In this document: in pieces, positions 11,606-22,957 of the stretch | Layout of the letters: each line of letters opens with the position of its first letter | Numbering within the stretch: position 1 is the stretch's first letter | NCBI GenBank assembly: GCA_004335635.1 | Contig: QAXH01005239.1 | Coordinates: 37,575 to 97,423 of the forward strand | Length of the DNA stretch: 59,849 nucleotides | Reading direction: 5' to 3' | Source of the DNA: Chloromonas sp. AAM2 | Taxonomy: Eukaryota; Chlorophyta; Chlorophyceae; Chlamydomonadales; Chlamydomonadaceae | The notes under the pieces: model-generated | Database searches by the model: none | The model's input: only the letters and a program-made list of their open reading frames with translations | What the model was told of the DNA's origin: nothing | Translations under genes and position numbers: made by a program

Positions 11606-11701
11606 TATCTAGTGATTACAGTATCTCTAATGCCTCGTCTTGAAAGTAAGACCCGGAGCAAAGGACAAGGCTCATGTGCAACCTTTGCAAAAATCCTCGC
11701 T

Positions 11702-12237
11702 GGCACTGCACTGAGTGGCCATGGCCTTGAAGAAGCGTCTTGCCGCTGCCTGCAACAGCCAAAGGACAAAGGCAAACTAGGGTGCAACACAACGTAGGAG
11801 AAGGGATCACAGCGGCGTCTTCAAGGCACGACGGCATAGGAGCAGTGGATGCGGTGCATATGAGCGAGTTAATGGGCCTATCATAGTTTGGTCACTCAAC
11901 ACTCACTGTCTGACTTCAGGGCTCAACAGAGCTGCAGCTGTCGATGCAGCTGGCATAACAGCCATCATCATCATCATTACATGGTTTTTCATGGTTCAAC
12001 CCACGGCACTGCAGATAGACACAATATTTCTCCAAGAATTATGCGCCTGACAATCGTGAAGCCAAGAAAGGTCACTGTAGCAGCCATGCTGAAACAAACA
12101 ACGATGCTGATTCGCTGTGGCAGTAAAACGCGTTTGATGCACCGCCATGGCCTACCTGAGGGGTCGTAGAGCAGCACCCCTGACCGTTTCTTGAGACCTT
12201 CTGCAAACATCTCCGGGTGCTTAAGCCGCAGCTCCAC
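11702..12237 (-). pseudogene. PEX6-like AAA-ATPase fragment with damaged Walker A and frameshift
   Basis: Exon-like block 12237-12156 has AG/GT borders and reads ELRLKHPEMFAEGLKKRSGV then LLYDPSG. In PEX6 this is the second AAA domain up to the Walker A loop. After an intron, 11749 onward continues in phase as GSGKTLL, so the loop reads DPSGSGKT instead of GPPGTGKT. One or two bases are then missing, and KAMATQCSA appears in another frame, soon followed by a stop. PEX6 is a peroxisomal import ATPase. No upstream or downstream PEX6 exons were seen, so this is most likely a relic of a duplicated or transposed fragment. The lost first glycine of Walker A supports decay. A sequencing error could explain the frameshift but not the missing remainder of the gene. 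Confidence 0.6.
11945..12084 (+). repeat. Dispersed repeat R2, copy 1
   Basis: Shares TTTTCATGGTTCAACCCACG, then GATAGACACAATATTTCTC and GCGCCTGACAATCGT...AAGCCAAGAAAG, with 24132-24265. It sits in the intron of the PEX6-like relic. Confidence 0.85.
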
Positions 12238-12780
12238 CTACACAAGCCAGGCCGTGGACACATGCACGCCGACTGACAACCTGGCAGGGGATGGCTCAGC
12301 TGTTGATCTACTTGCTATGTACTCTCATTGTACTCTTAATGCACGCCGCCAACTTCTGCCAGATGTACGCCTTACCACCTGACACCTCCTTTCCATCTTC
12401 CTTTTTAGTACTCGAACAGCTTGCATCAAATCGGCAGCAGATAACGCTTTTCATGCTGAATGCTCGCGCCTCGGTCCATACCAGGGCTGCAGCATAAATC
12501 GCTCCTGATACAGGCACCAGGGGGAGTGCACCCCACAGCAGTTGCAAGCGACAACGGATTGCAGCATCCATGGCAACCAGGACGCTTTTGTTATTGCTGA
12601 CTGCTCTTGCCCCCACTCCATGCCCCCTGCCCCTGCCCTCTCTCGTGATATCATAATGCTTCAACAGCCTTTTGGCATCACGTCATACACATAAGCAGAG
12701 GACTGAACTGTGGTGCACACCAGGGCTGCAATGCCAAGACGTTGGTTGGGATCAGCTCCTAAACTCCATGGGGGGCCAAA
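12238..12780. other. Intergenic stretch upstream of the 618-residue protein gene
   Basis: No gene recognised. It must contain the promoter and 5' UTR of the following plus-strand gene, whose start codon is itself uncertain. Confidence 0.4.
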
Positions 12781-15700
12781 ATGACTCAGCTCACCGTCCA
12801 ACCGGACAAACTGCAAGAAACGCCTGGCTCCAAAGCCCAAAGAAACGCGCCGTTGACACTTATCCAGCGAAAGAGCAGAATACCGCTACGCGGCTTCAGA
12901 CAGCAAGCCAACCGTCAACTCCGGACAAAGCTCACACACTGCAAGTTTGGACGCAAGATGGATAACACCATCTTGACCTCCAAGTACGGACCGCAGAAAG
13001 CACAAGACCTGCCAAATCACCTGCGAAACAAGCCACAGGTGCAGGTGAGATGACTGAGGGACAGGACGTGCCGCATTTGGCCGAATCAATGGCGTGTCGA
13101 CCAGCATGCAAACTGGCGATTCCAGATAAGAATTGCCTGTGCATTCTGCATGCTGAGCACTTGGCGAGCCACGAATGAACGCCTTCAATGCCTTGGACTA
13201 AGCGGGCGTGAGCGCGACCACAGCCATAACGAGACTGCAGGCAGTCCCCAACGGTGAGCCGGACCTACACGTGCCATCCCTCAAATGCTTGACCTTGCAG
13301 GCTACAGCTGGGAAGTTGGCCGGCGCAGACCGGACCGAGTATCGTCGCTACCTTGAGGAGCATGAACTGCTGGACCTGTTGGAGGAAGAGAAGGGCAGGT
13401 GAGGAGCGGATAAAACAACATGCACGGCAGTGCGCAGCAGTGCAGCTGTTTCTCGTTAGGCATGCCCCATGCCGGGGCATGCTTGGGGGCCTCATGACCG
13501 ATACACACATGCATGTGAGTAGCGGATGGCATGTGAGCAACATGGCATGGGGGTAGCAAAGACAGATGATTGCGGTTTCCACTGCCTAAACCTTACAACA
13601 GGGCTGCCCTGGCACAGCCCCACCAGTAACCTCGAGCCCATCATGAGGCCTGCCACCATACCAGCCATCTTCCCAGCCTACATGTGGTGCTGACTGCACC
13701 TGCTCTACCTGAGCACCTGTCCCAACAAGCCCACCATGAGGCCTGCCCCGATGCTACCGCCCGTCACCTCCAAGCATGGTGTGATTCTACCCTCGGTACA
13801 TGCTGGTGTTCGGCACACGTACCGCACACCAGGCCAGCTGCAAATGGCATTACTCCTGCTGATGTGTGCGAACAGACGAACAGACGTGCACACAGCAGGG
13901 GAAGAGCGGCCCTGACGGCACCACCTGGCAGACCCTGCCGCAATCAATTCGCCCTCCCTTGACACATTGTGGGGACATCCTGTGGCCTTCTGTGTTTGGC
14001 CTGATTGTGGCTTTGTCTTTGCTCTTTGTCCATGTCCATAGGAAGAATGGCCGACTACAGTTTGACGATTTTGTGGAGGGCATCCCAGAAGACTGCTTCG
14101 ACGAGCTCAAGCAAGAGTTTTTGAAGCTCGAGAGGGCCATGGCTGGCAGTGGGTAAGTGCATACTCGCTGCCTTGGTGCCAGCTGCCCATGTCGGGTGCT
14201 AGCGCCGTTCCCCACATGCTGCACCTGGGTGGAGCAGCATCCACTGCCGCATTGCGCTTCCATGTGTCCGCAGAGAGCAGCGCAAGCCATTAAAGGAGCG
14301 CAAGCTCAAGCGCTGGGTCTCAAAGGACGCCAACACCAAGGGCGAGCTGTCGGACGAGGAGTCAATGAAAGACGTGGACCTTGCGTGCTCAACGGGCAAA
14401 TTTATCGTAATTAACGAAAGGGTGTCGCGCATGCAGTGGGATGCCCACTACATCGCCACTGTGCGAAAGGCCCAGCGCATGAAAGTGGGTAGCAGATGAA
14501 GCGCCTGGTGTGACTTTGGCAAACATGTCTGTGACATGTGACTTTGGCAACAACCAAAGTATAAGAGTATGTTAGGAAGATATTGACTGAAACAAATACT
14601 CAGTGCAGACTTGAAAGAAACTCGTTCTCCCAGCTACTACTGACTTGCTTGACCAGCTGGCCAGTTGCTTTGAACTTGTTCGTCCTGCGCCATCTGCCTA
14701 ACTGCGTTGCCCATGCCTTTGTGTTGCTGCTCAGGAGAACCTGGCCAGCAGGGACATGTGGCCAAGGGGTGATGGGACCAGCCCCCCGGTGCATGGCCAA
14801 GGCGCACGCACTCTGGTGCAAACAGGTAATGTGCCACAATATCCCAACAGTGCAGTCGTTGGCGGAGATAAGGCCTGTGACAAGGACGGATTTCTCCTTT
14901 GATAATATTTCAGTTTGTATTTCTCTGGCTCACCCTAATGCCACCTCTAATCCGGAGTCTTGAATGTAGCTGTCCTTCGTGTCTGTGCAGGACGTACCAT
15001 TGGCCAGGGCACCACCACGCCCAGCAGCAGTAAGAGCGCCCTGCTCAACGCTGTCAAACCCCTTGCTTCTCCATTCGGCAGCAGCAACCACGTGCTTCTC
15101 AAGGGCTTCACTCGTCCGTCTGCCTTCAAGATGCAGCTGATGAATTCGAACTACATCGCCCCGCCACCCAGCACCAGCACCTCCCAGAGCCGTCTGCCCG
15201 TCTTGGCCTACAACAGTGCCAACAAGTGCGTGTGCTTGAATGACAGAGTTATCGGACTGATGGCACATGCACTGTGGGCTGTGTGGCCTGGCTCAGGTTA
15301 GGCAAGTGCACAGCAAGCACAAGTGCACAGCAAGCACAAGGCAAGAGAATGATGGAGTACAAACGATTGTGCTTGTGCATGGCATGTGAGCAATGCCACC
15401 GGCAAAGGTGTATTCTCACGTTGTATGGCTGACGGTTCATCAGCTGAGCACTTGGTAGCAAACACATTTGCACACAGAATCTCATGACATCCTGCCCTGT
15501 CGCCACCAAACAGCAAATGTAATGGTTGCCAAGTACCATTTGACATTGCACAGTAATGGTACTCAGGCCTGAGCAGGTCTGGGACAGGAGCAAGTCTCGT
15601 GATGCTCACCAGTGATCGATTGTCTTGGCCGCAGAGAGAACAGGGGTCAGGGCATGAAGGGCGTGCCCGCAAAGGCCCGCGCACGTGTGCCTTTGTCCCT

Positions 15701-16481
15701 AGTCTCCGCCAACGCCCTAGTGGACGTGTCCGCAAGCCAGGCACTGGTCAAGCCCAAGACGCAAGTGCCCCAAGGCCCTGGCCCCAAGCAAGACAAGAGC
15801 AGGGCGGTTGAGGGAGCTGTGGGAGCTGTAAGGGCCACATCGTCTACTGCGGCTGGTGGTCAGGTCAGGCTGGTTGAGGAGGCTGTGGAGGCCACATCGT
15901 CTGCTGCGGCTGGTGGTCAGGTCAGGCTGGTTGAAGAGGCTGTGGAGGCCACATCGTCTGCTGCGGCTGGTGGTCAGGTCAGGCTGGTCGAGGAGGCTGT
16001 AGAGGCCTCATCGTCTACTGCCGCAGGGTTCACGGGCGCTGCGGGTGCTGAGGGCGGGCCGATAAACAGGTTGGCTGCGTGCGAGGCTCAGCCCACCATC
16101 GAGGCTGCAGGCGAGGTTCAGCCCACCATCCAGGCTGCAGGCGAGGTAGAGGGTGGCGAGGTGGCCGCTGAAGCGGTTGCGGAGGCTGTGGGGGTCACAT
16201 CCTCTGCTGCGGTTGGTCAGGGCGGGCTGGTGGGGCTGGCGGCGTCCGTCGGGCAGCGGGTGCTGGTGAGCTCGTGCGATGCAGCTGTACGCCTCGTGGC
16301 CCGCACTGTCACCAACTTGTGCAAGGCCAGCCTCCACCTGCTCGAACAAGAGAAGCAGGGCACGTCCCTGCACTCCATGGTGTGCAGCTGCACTCAACTG
16401 CCTCCCATGCAGTGCGTCATGGCATGGAGCATCTTGGCGGCGGTGGCACCCGCTGTGGCCGCGGTCAAGGCCTTCTGCTAG
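12781..16481 (+). CDS. Unrecognised 618-residue protein with 19-residue tandem repeats
   Basis: Seven exons fit in phase: 12781-13044, 13301-13398, 14042-14152, 14274-14484, 14735-14825, 14991-15225, 15635-16481. I do not recognise the family. An acidic, helical, leucine-rich segment (ADRTEYRRYLEEHELLDLLE, then FDDFVEGIPEDCFDELKQE) spans the joins of exons 2 and 3, and a basic segment follows. The last exon encodes a 19-residue unit, ATSSAAAGGQVRLVEEAVE, in about three and a half copies (57-base DNA unit, about 15832-16020), then a second repeat with QPTIEAAGE/QPTIQAAGE. A hydrophobic, cysteine-containing C-terminus (CVMAWSILAAVAPAVAAVKA) could be a membrane helix. The start is chosen as the first Met of an open exon, so further 5' exons are possible. 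The exon chain is well supported by phase; the function is unknown. Confidence 0.6.
15832..16020 (+). repeat. 57-base tandem coding repeat
   Basis: About 3.3 copies of a unit containing GGCTGGTGGTCAGGTCAGGC, encoding a 19-residue repeat in the unrecognised protein. Copies are almost identical, which indicates recent expansion or homogenisation. Confidence 0.9.
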
Positions 16482-17607
16482 GGCGGCAACCCTTGCGTGG
16501 AGCTGCGTCGCTTCAAGGTAAGGGTGAAAGCACGTTCAAGTGTAGATAGGCCTAAGGAAGCAGACTGTCTGTCTATACCGCTGCATTACAGGGGACCCAA
16601 TAGGTACAAGGAATGCCATGTCTGCTCGAGTACACACATGCGCTGCATTAATCTCACGTGAAAAGCTGGGTAGGAACATGCAGGATGGTAGACAACAACC
16701 AATCAAGGCGGCTCCTCATTGGTCATGCACGCAGGTGAAGAGATACCCTTATGACCGAGTGGCAACGTGACGATGCACGTGGTTTTGTGCATCTTGGCTG
16801 GCAGCCCGCATCGGCCCGCAGTGCTTTGTATCAAATCTCAGCAGCCACCGCAGCAGCCACAGCAGCAGCACACCAGGCCTCGGAGCACCAGGGAGTGCAG
16901 CCCCACTAAAATCAGGCAGAGCAAGCACTGGACTGTCAAGAGCATTACGTGCGGGGTTGAGACAAGCCCACGTATGCTCCTGCGGTGTGTTTTGACCACC
17001 AGAACAATTTGATTCAGGCAAAACACAGGTCTATTTCAGGCCTTTCTCACGGGGTTAGCGGACAGAATGCACCCAAGGGGTGACAACCACCACTATCTGG
17101 GTGTGTCATGATTCCCTAGACATGCTCGTTGCACGGGCTTGGTTTCCTCCCTTCGTGTGAGCACTCATCATGGGTGGTGTGATGATTTCAAAACACAAGT
17201 CCACAAGTGTGACCGCCGTTTTCCGAGCATTGCTCGAGGCACAAGCCAGAGTGTGACTGCCATTTTTTTAGCATTGCTCAGGTATCTGTCCATTGCTGGC
17301 ATGACTGCAAAAAAGTGCAACAAGTGTAATAGTAGATTCTGGGTGAAAGTATCAAGCTCTGCTGAGTCACCGGTACTTCCCTTGGCTTGTGTGGGACGTG
17401 GCAGCGGTTGCTCCCACCTTGTGACTGAAGCAGTTGCAGAAGAGTGTGAAGCGCAGCGAGAGCAGCCCTGTGGCCAGACGTCAGCAGGTGTGTGAATGAA
17501 GCGAGACAGCCTGCTAGCGGCACCAGTGCAGTGGACAGAAGGGTCAGCCGATTGGCGTGCTTTGCTGGTGGTCAGCACATGTCATGTCGGAGACAGCTAC
17601 CGAGTGG

Positions 17608-17750
17608 TGCTGCAGTTTGTTCTGATGATCTGTGTGTGAGAGGGACTGTGTTTGATGACCTCAAATGTTGAGTGGAGGGTGTTATAACACACACAACACA
17701 CACAGGTTGTACAGTTTGTGCGTGTAACATGTAACAAGCTGCACCAGACC
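17608..17750 (+). repeat. Dispersed repeat R3, copy 2
   Basis: Second copy of the 10949-11068 repeat, with an added CA-rich stretch (AACACACACAACACACACAG) in the middle. Same orientation as copy 1. Confidence 0.75.
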
Positions 17751-17954
17751 TGAGACAATGGCAATGGTGGGGCAAGTGTTGCAGCAGCACCACGATGCTA
17801 TTGCGTGCAGCCACACTGCTCATGCCTGCATGAACATTTGGAAAACTGCGAGCAGCCTCTGGCCTAAAACTGGTGTGGTAGACTAACTCGTGGATGGTCA
17901 CACACCCTAACCCACACACTACAACATGTGAATGATGAGTGACATCACTGACCA

Positions 17955-18005
17955 TCCACAATCCATCCATCAATCCATCCATCAATCCATCCAATAATCC
18001 ATCAA
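17955..18005. repeat. ATCC/CATCAATC microsatellite
   Basis: Tandem array of ATCCATCCATCA-type units in intergenic DNA. Confidence 0.85.
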
Positions 18006-18131
18006 TTTTAGATATACATCGATCGATTTACCCATGGATATTACAGTGAGGATTTAATGGATGACGCCAAGCTGTGGCCACAGTTGCACTCCCACAGTTT
18101 CACTTAAGCTGAATTTCACGGGTGCTCAGCT

Positions 18132-20414
18132 TTGCCTTGGGTGCTAGCGAAGAACAGTGCACGCATCATGAAGCTTTGTAGTCGGATACCGCGTTTGGCC
18201 ACCTGCTCTCGTCGTCTCAGCTCGACCGTAACAGCGACCAGACCTCCTCGTACTCCTTCGCAACAACACCTTGCCTGCTTATGCTCGCTCGTGAACAAGC
18301 CAATCTCGCGGTCGGTCTTTCCGGTTGCATGGGTCTCCCAGCGGCAACAAGACGCATGGCTCCCTCACAAACCTGGTGGCAGCATGCGGTGTCATGCCAG
18401 TGGAGCCGAAATTCCCAAGACAGTCTCGGTGAGTCTGCAATTACATATGTAGCCTTGGACGTTGCTCACAGCACGCAAGCAATGACATGGCAATTGAACA
18501 CTTAAGCACGTCTGTGCAAGCAGCCCCTTGACTTGCATTGGCATACGTGCTGGCTGCAGATCCTGACTCTGCCTACGCTGCTCACGATTGCACGAGTGAT
18601 TGCCATCCCCTTTTTAATAGCAGGTGATGTCCACCCTCAACGGCATGTGCACACCGCTGATTCAGCCAGAAGGCACTGTTGGGTCCAGGCCACATGGCTA
18701 CACATCAGCTTGGCTGACGTGGTGTGAATTGATGTCCTGGGTGCACGCAAGTACGGGCTGAGTGAGACACCATCACATGGCATATTGCCACTCGGTTGCT
18801 CTTAAGTTCAAGCTATGAGTGTGCCTGCAGCTTGGTACACAGCAGCTCCTTGGTCGACTACTGCTGTCACGACGCTCTTCATTGGCGCTTCCCTCACAGA
18901 CTGGCTAGACGGGCACCTCGCAAGGAAGATGGTGGGCGCTGCATGAAACATTGTACAGCATACCATGCAAGAAGGTCAGGGTCAGAGCACGGCCTGTGAT
19001 ATCAGAACACAGGAGGCGGGAGTTGGGCGAGCACATGCGGCAGTACAACACATCTCTTAGCCTGCCTGGTACCACGCTTGCAGAACCTTTCCACTGCCTT
19101 TGGGGCGTTCCTCGACCCAGTGGCCGATAAGCTGATGGTGGCTGCAGTGCTCATTTTGCTCAGCACGCAGCCCTTGGCGGCCGGGCCACTGGCAGGGAAC
19201 ACGTGGCTCATGCCCTGCTGCACGCTGGGTGGGTGACAGACAGACGCCCCGCAGACAATGGGAGATGTTAGCACGTAGTCAGATTGTAGGGTAGTTTATT
19301 CGTCGACTTAGGATGGATGTGCATGCACTGGAGGGGCAGGCATGCTGCATGGACGGTTCATGGACATCAATGCATGCACGCCCGATCAGCAGCCTCACAG
19401 TAGTCTTGCTGGTGCCTTGGATGCGCGATGTTGCGCACGGCATGCCAAGAGCACGGCATGCCAAGAGCACGGCATGCCAAGAGCACGGCATGCCAAGAGC
19501 ACGGCATGCCAAGAGCACGGCANNNNNNNNNNNNNNNNNNNNNNNNNNNNNNNNNNNNNNNNNNNNNNNNNNNNNNNNNNNNNNNNNNNAAAGAGCACGG
19601 CATGCAAAGAGCACGGCATGCCAAGAGCACGGCATGCAAAGAGCACGGCATGCCAAGAGCACGGCATGCAAAGAGCACGGTTCACGAATGTTGTTGTCAG
19701 CGTGCATGCCTCCTCGCAGCCATCATTGGACGTGAGATCACCATGTCGGCGCTCAGGGAGTGGGCAGCGGGGCTGGGCGGGGAGGCACGCAGCGCAGTGG
19801 CGGTCAGCTCGCTGGGGAAATGGAAGACTGCAACACAAGTAAGCAATGCAGATTGGTGTTTGGTTAGTCGTAGATAAGCAGGTAGTCTAAAGGGCAAGGT
19901 AAACACTCTTCAGCGTTCCGTTACTGAGTCGACTCTCTGTACCCGTGTGCGTGTTCTGTGCGCATGCCTGGCGTGTGTGGTGCACCCGTGTGCACAGGGT
20001 CAAGTCCGTTCCACTAAGATGCAATGTGTTCAGCATGCAGTGAACGGGAATAACGCATGGCCTCCTGTGCTACCTGTGTGTAACTCGCTGAGTGTAACTT
20101 GCAGTGTGTTTGATGCATTGGATTGCTGTGCTAAGCTGGCCCATTGTCGCCTGTGTCCTGCTGTTCTACATCCATGTCTAGACCGGCCCGCGCTATCTTA
20201 TCACCTACCCTACGCCATGGCCTGTGCCTGTGCGTCGCATTGGGTCCAGATGGTCTCCCTGACGCTGCTGCTGGCGCTGCGTGACGGCCCCTGGGAGGGG
20301 CCAGTGGGGGAGGCGCTTGGTGTGGCGGGCCCGGGCCTCCTGGTGGTGGCCACATACCTCACACTGCTCTCACTGGTGGACTACCTCAGGGCTCTGTGGC
20401 GCTTCCTGGGCTAG
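18132..20414 (+). CDS. PGP1: CDP-diacylglycerol-glycerol-3-phosphate 3-phosphatidyltransferase (PGP synthase)
   Basis: Makes phosphatidylglycerol phosphate from CDP-diacylglycerol and glycerol-3-phosphate, the committed step to phosphatidylglycerol in plastids and mitochondria. Six exons close in phase to 296 residues: 18132-18428, 18560-18623, 18831-18931, 19084-19228, 19720-19838, 20250-20414. The CDP-alcohol phosphatidyltransferase signature D-x2-D-G-x2-A-R-x8-G-x3-D-x3-D is complete at residues 144-169 (TDWLDGHLARKM...FGAFLDPVADK) and is assembled across an intron, which confirms the join. IIGREITMSALREWAA and SLGKWKTATQ are typical of PgsA-type enzymes. Hydrophobic helices surround the active site. 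The first 99 residues are Arg/Ser-rich and poor in acidic residues, as expected for an organelle transit peptide. An alternative start is Met at 18168. Intron 4 contains a minisatellite and a gap. Confidence 0.92.
19436..19682. repeat. 16-base minisatellite in PGP synthase intron 4
   Basis: Tandem units CATGCCAAGAGCACGG and the variant CATGCAAAGAGCACGG. There are about five units on the left of the gap, all of the CC type, and about six on the right, where the two variants largely alternate. The array is interrupted by N bases, so its true length is unknown. It lies wholly within an intron, so reading frames through it are artefacts. Confidence 0.95.
19523..19589. other. Assembly gap (67 N)
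   Basis: Run of N inside the 16-base minisatellite, probably because the array could not be assembled. Confidence 0.98.
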
Positions 20415-22957
20415 AGGTCAAGGGGAGGCGCTGGACGTGCAACCAGGCTGTGGCATCCACGCACATGAGGACTGTGTGGACGCAGTTGAGTCGTACTCAG
20501 GACACTGAGTAACCCAGTCGCCTCAGCTCAGACGTTTCTGTTCAGCCACACGTGACTGTGGTGGCGGGCGGGCGCTACGAAGAGTCACAAAGCCGCATAC
20601 AGCGCCGCGAGCTCAAAGCGCATATGCCATCTGCGCACGCCATTGCCGAGCACATTCCTGTTTTGAACCAACTGCTAAATGAGCAAGTGCCGGAATTGAG
20701 ACCTTGTGTCTCATGGCGAGCTGCAGGCCACCAGGGCTACAGTGATGTTTCGGATGGCCAACGATGAGAAGACAGCTGTGTGTGCTAGTGCAGAGTCTCC
20801 TGTCTCATGGCCCAGAAAGGCAGGACAAGGCCTCCTTTCAATCCCCATGGCATTGCAGCTTAAGGTAGTTTAAGCTGTAGCCACGTCGCAAGACCGAACT
20901 CAAGTGTTGACCGGATGGTGCTGTGTGCGCTGGCCAGGCAAGAGTGCAGCTATCGGGAAGGACAGCACTGTAGCCTCCAGGTAGTTGTTGAATTGCATTT
21001 GGAATCGAGTTGGATAGTGCAGGCAGGATGTGTCCTTGCTACTAATGGCAGGCTTGTTTCAACAAATTTGTTGAATCCCTTTGACCAGCATCTGATCAGT
21101 TCAGCCTGCCCGTCATTCAGCGTATCCACGAGAAGGTCTCTGTCAAACCGCCGTGTGCTCGTGTGTAAGCAGGACAAGTTTTGTCACAACAGATGCAAGA
21201 CAACAATCACCGGGCAGGGTGGAAGCAAACAGGAGTGCCATGTGGCTTCAACCAGGTGCTAGTGCTGCTATTTCAGCCGTCATCGGTGTCGTGCTGTAGC
21301 TGGTCCATTCACTCCCTTTGTAGCAACAGCCTTGGCATATGGTGCACCGAGCTGTCTTGGCAGTTGGCACACAACAGAGGCATCCTTCGCAACTGCACCT
21401 GACTGGGTGGTTGGACGCAGTAGAGCAATTTTGGGCATCTCGGAAGCAGTAGGTCTTGGATTGGTTTGATGCAGCATCCGCACTTGCAACAACTCTGTTG
21501 GTGTGGTTGCAATGCATGTAAAAGAACAATGTGGGCCAGAAGGGCTTGTTGTTCACTTGACCCTGCTTGCATGAGCGGTCCATATCCCGCAGTGTTCAGC
21601 TGATGTGGTATGTGGCCTGTGTTTGCGCACCTGACTGTTCATGGACGCCGTGTAGGCTATGTAGAACAAGATCAGCGCAATGGTTCAATGGTCTGCCTAC
21701 TTGGCGCACGTTACCTTGTTACCATGTGAACAAACGCACTGTGATTAAGTCAAGCAACTCCTGAGCATGGCACGTTGACTGTCGTGGCTTGCTTATTATG
21801 CGAATGTGTAATCACTGCCAAGGCATTTGACTCAGCATGGCAGGTTACCAGGGAGAGTTCGTAAAGATGCAGCAGGCAAGTCAAATGGAGTTTGCGTATG
21901 CAGCACGTGTGCATTTAATTTCTGTGAACCACTGCCGGGGCTTTGGTGGAAAGCGTGCCATGGGACCCAAACAAACAATCAGAATAGCATTAATCATTCC
22001 TAAGACCTAGTAGTCACAGCATTCTAAGCACAGGTAAGCGCAAAAAGTCACGCATTTGAAATTCACTGTTCACAACGTCAGTAGGTTTCTGCAAGTCATG
22101 ATTCTGAGCTTAGCTCGTGCCCAATGGAGCACAGTTCCGCTCACTGTAGCATTGTCCTGACCTCTGAATTATTCAACATCAGTGCACACTATGCCCCTGT
22201 GGCAGAGGCAGTAAGAATCAGTCTCATGAACCGGAGAAGTAAGACAGGAATGCATTGGTATGTGATGTAATTCAAACTGTTGTCGCAGTGTATCACAACT
22301 TGCAGCACTGACATGTCATACGGCAATACTTGCAACCAACGTGTTGATTGAATGGGGTGAGCAGTCACGCAGCCATCGGGCAACACTGCATCCTGCTGCG
22401 GCCTGCAATGCCCCTCACTCCCAACCCAGAATAGGCTGCCGAGGGGACAGTGGGTAGGTTTATGCACTATGAACAGGTGCCTGTGCATGGCAACAATCAA
22501 CAATCAACCCCAGGGCCAGTCGAGCTACCTGTGGTGTGCTGTAGGTACAATGTCAATTTATGCTCACTACCGGACTCCAATCCCACACGCTACCGGATCC
22601 CAATCCCAGACGTAAACTAACTAATACGTAAAAAAGCGCACGCTTGCACGCGGATAAATTTGGACTGCAATCGAAATTGACGCACAATGTAATCCGGCTG
22701 TTCAGAGCAAGCCCTTGATCGACATAGCTGGGGACCCGTGTCACGTCCTTGGGTTCCGTCAAGCAAGCAGTGCGTGACCCGGTCCGCCAAGCTGTCGCAT
22801 GTGTAAGTGAGTGTAACAAGGATCGGTAGGGCTTGTATACAGCTGCCGAAGCTGTGCCCACATGTTCACGACACTTGAGTCACATGCACATCGCAAGCCA
22901 AGTGGATGGAGTTTAATGAGAACGATTCCAGTCACACCCACGTTTATTTTTTATTGT
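20415..22957. other. Long convergent intergenic region
   Basis: Lies between the PGP synthase (+) and the GH130-like gene (-), both ending here. Apart from R1 copy 2 (20474-20754) I see no gene. The open frames are short and scattered over all frames. Confidence 0.55.
20474..20754 (+). repeat. Dispersed repeat R1, copy 2
   Basis: Second copy of 6993-7296. It carries an open frame (20552-20767) whose segment IPVLNQLLNEQVPELR has a counterpart in copy 1, IPVPNKLLNEQVPALR, in the same relative frame. This suggests the repeat derives from coding DNA, perhaps a gene fragment or transposon remnant. It begins 60 bases after the PGP synthase stop codon. Confidence 0.85.

Larger units (their letters stand above)
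16482..18131. other. Intergenic stretch with dispersed repeat and microsatellite
   Basis: No gene recognised. It contains R3 copy 2 (17608-17750) and the ATCC-type microsatellite (17955-18005), listed separately. The promoter of the PGP synthase gene should lie at its right end. Confidence 0.5.

Noticed and set aside
11702..12237. A functional PEX6 gene
   Set aside because: Only the Walker A surroundings are present, with a frameshift and no other PEX6 exons on either side.
19436..19682. CRISPR-like array
   Set aside because: Units are contiguous 16-mers without spacers, in an algal intron.
19279..19877. Long open frames through the minisatellite on both strands
   Set aside because: They arise because a 16-base unit with no stop codon is repeated, and they include N bases. 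The region lies within an intron of the PGP synthase gene.
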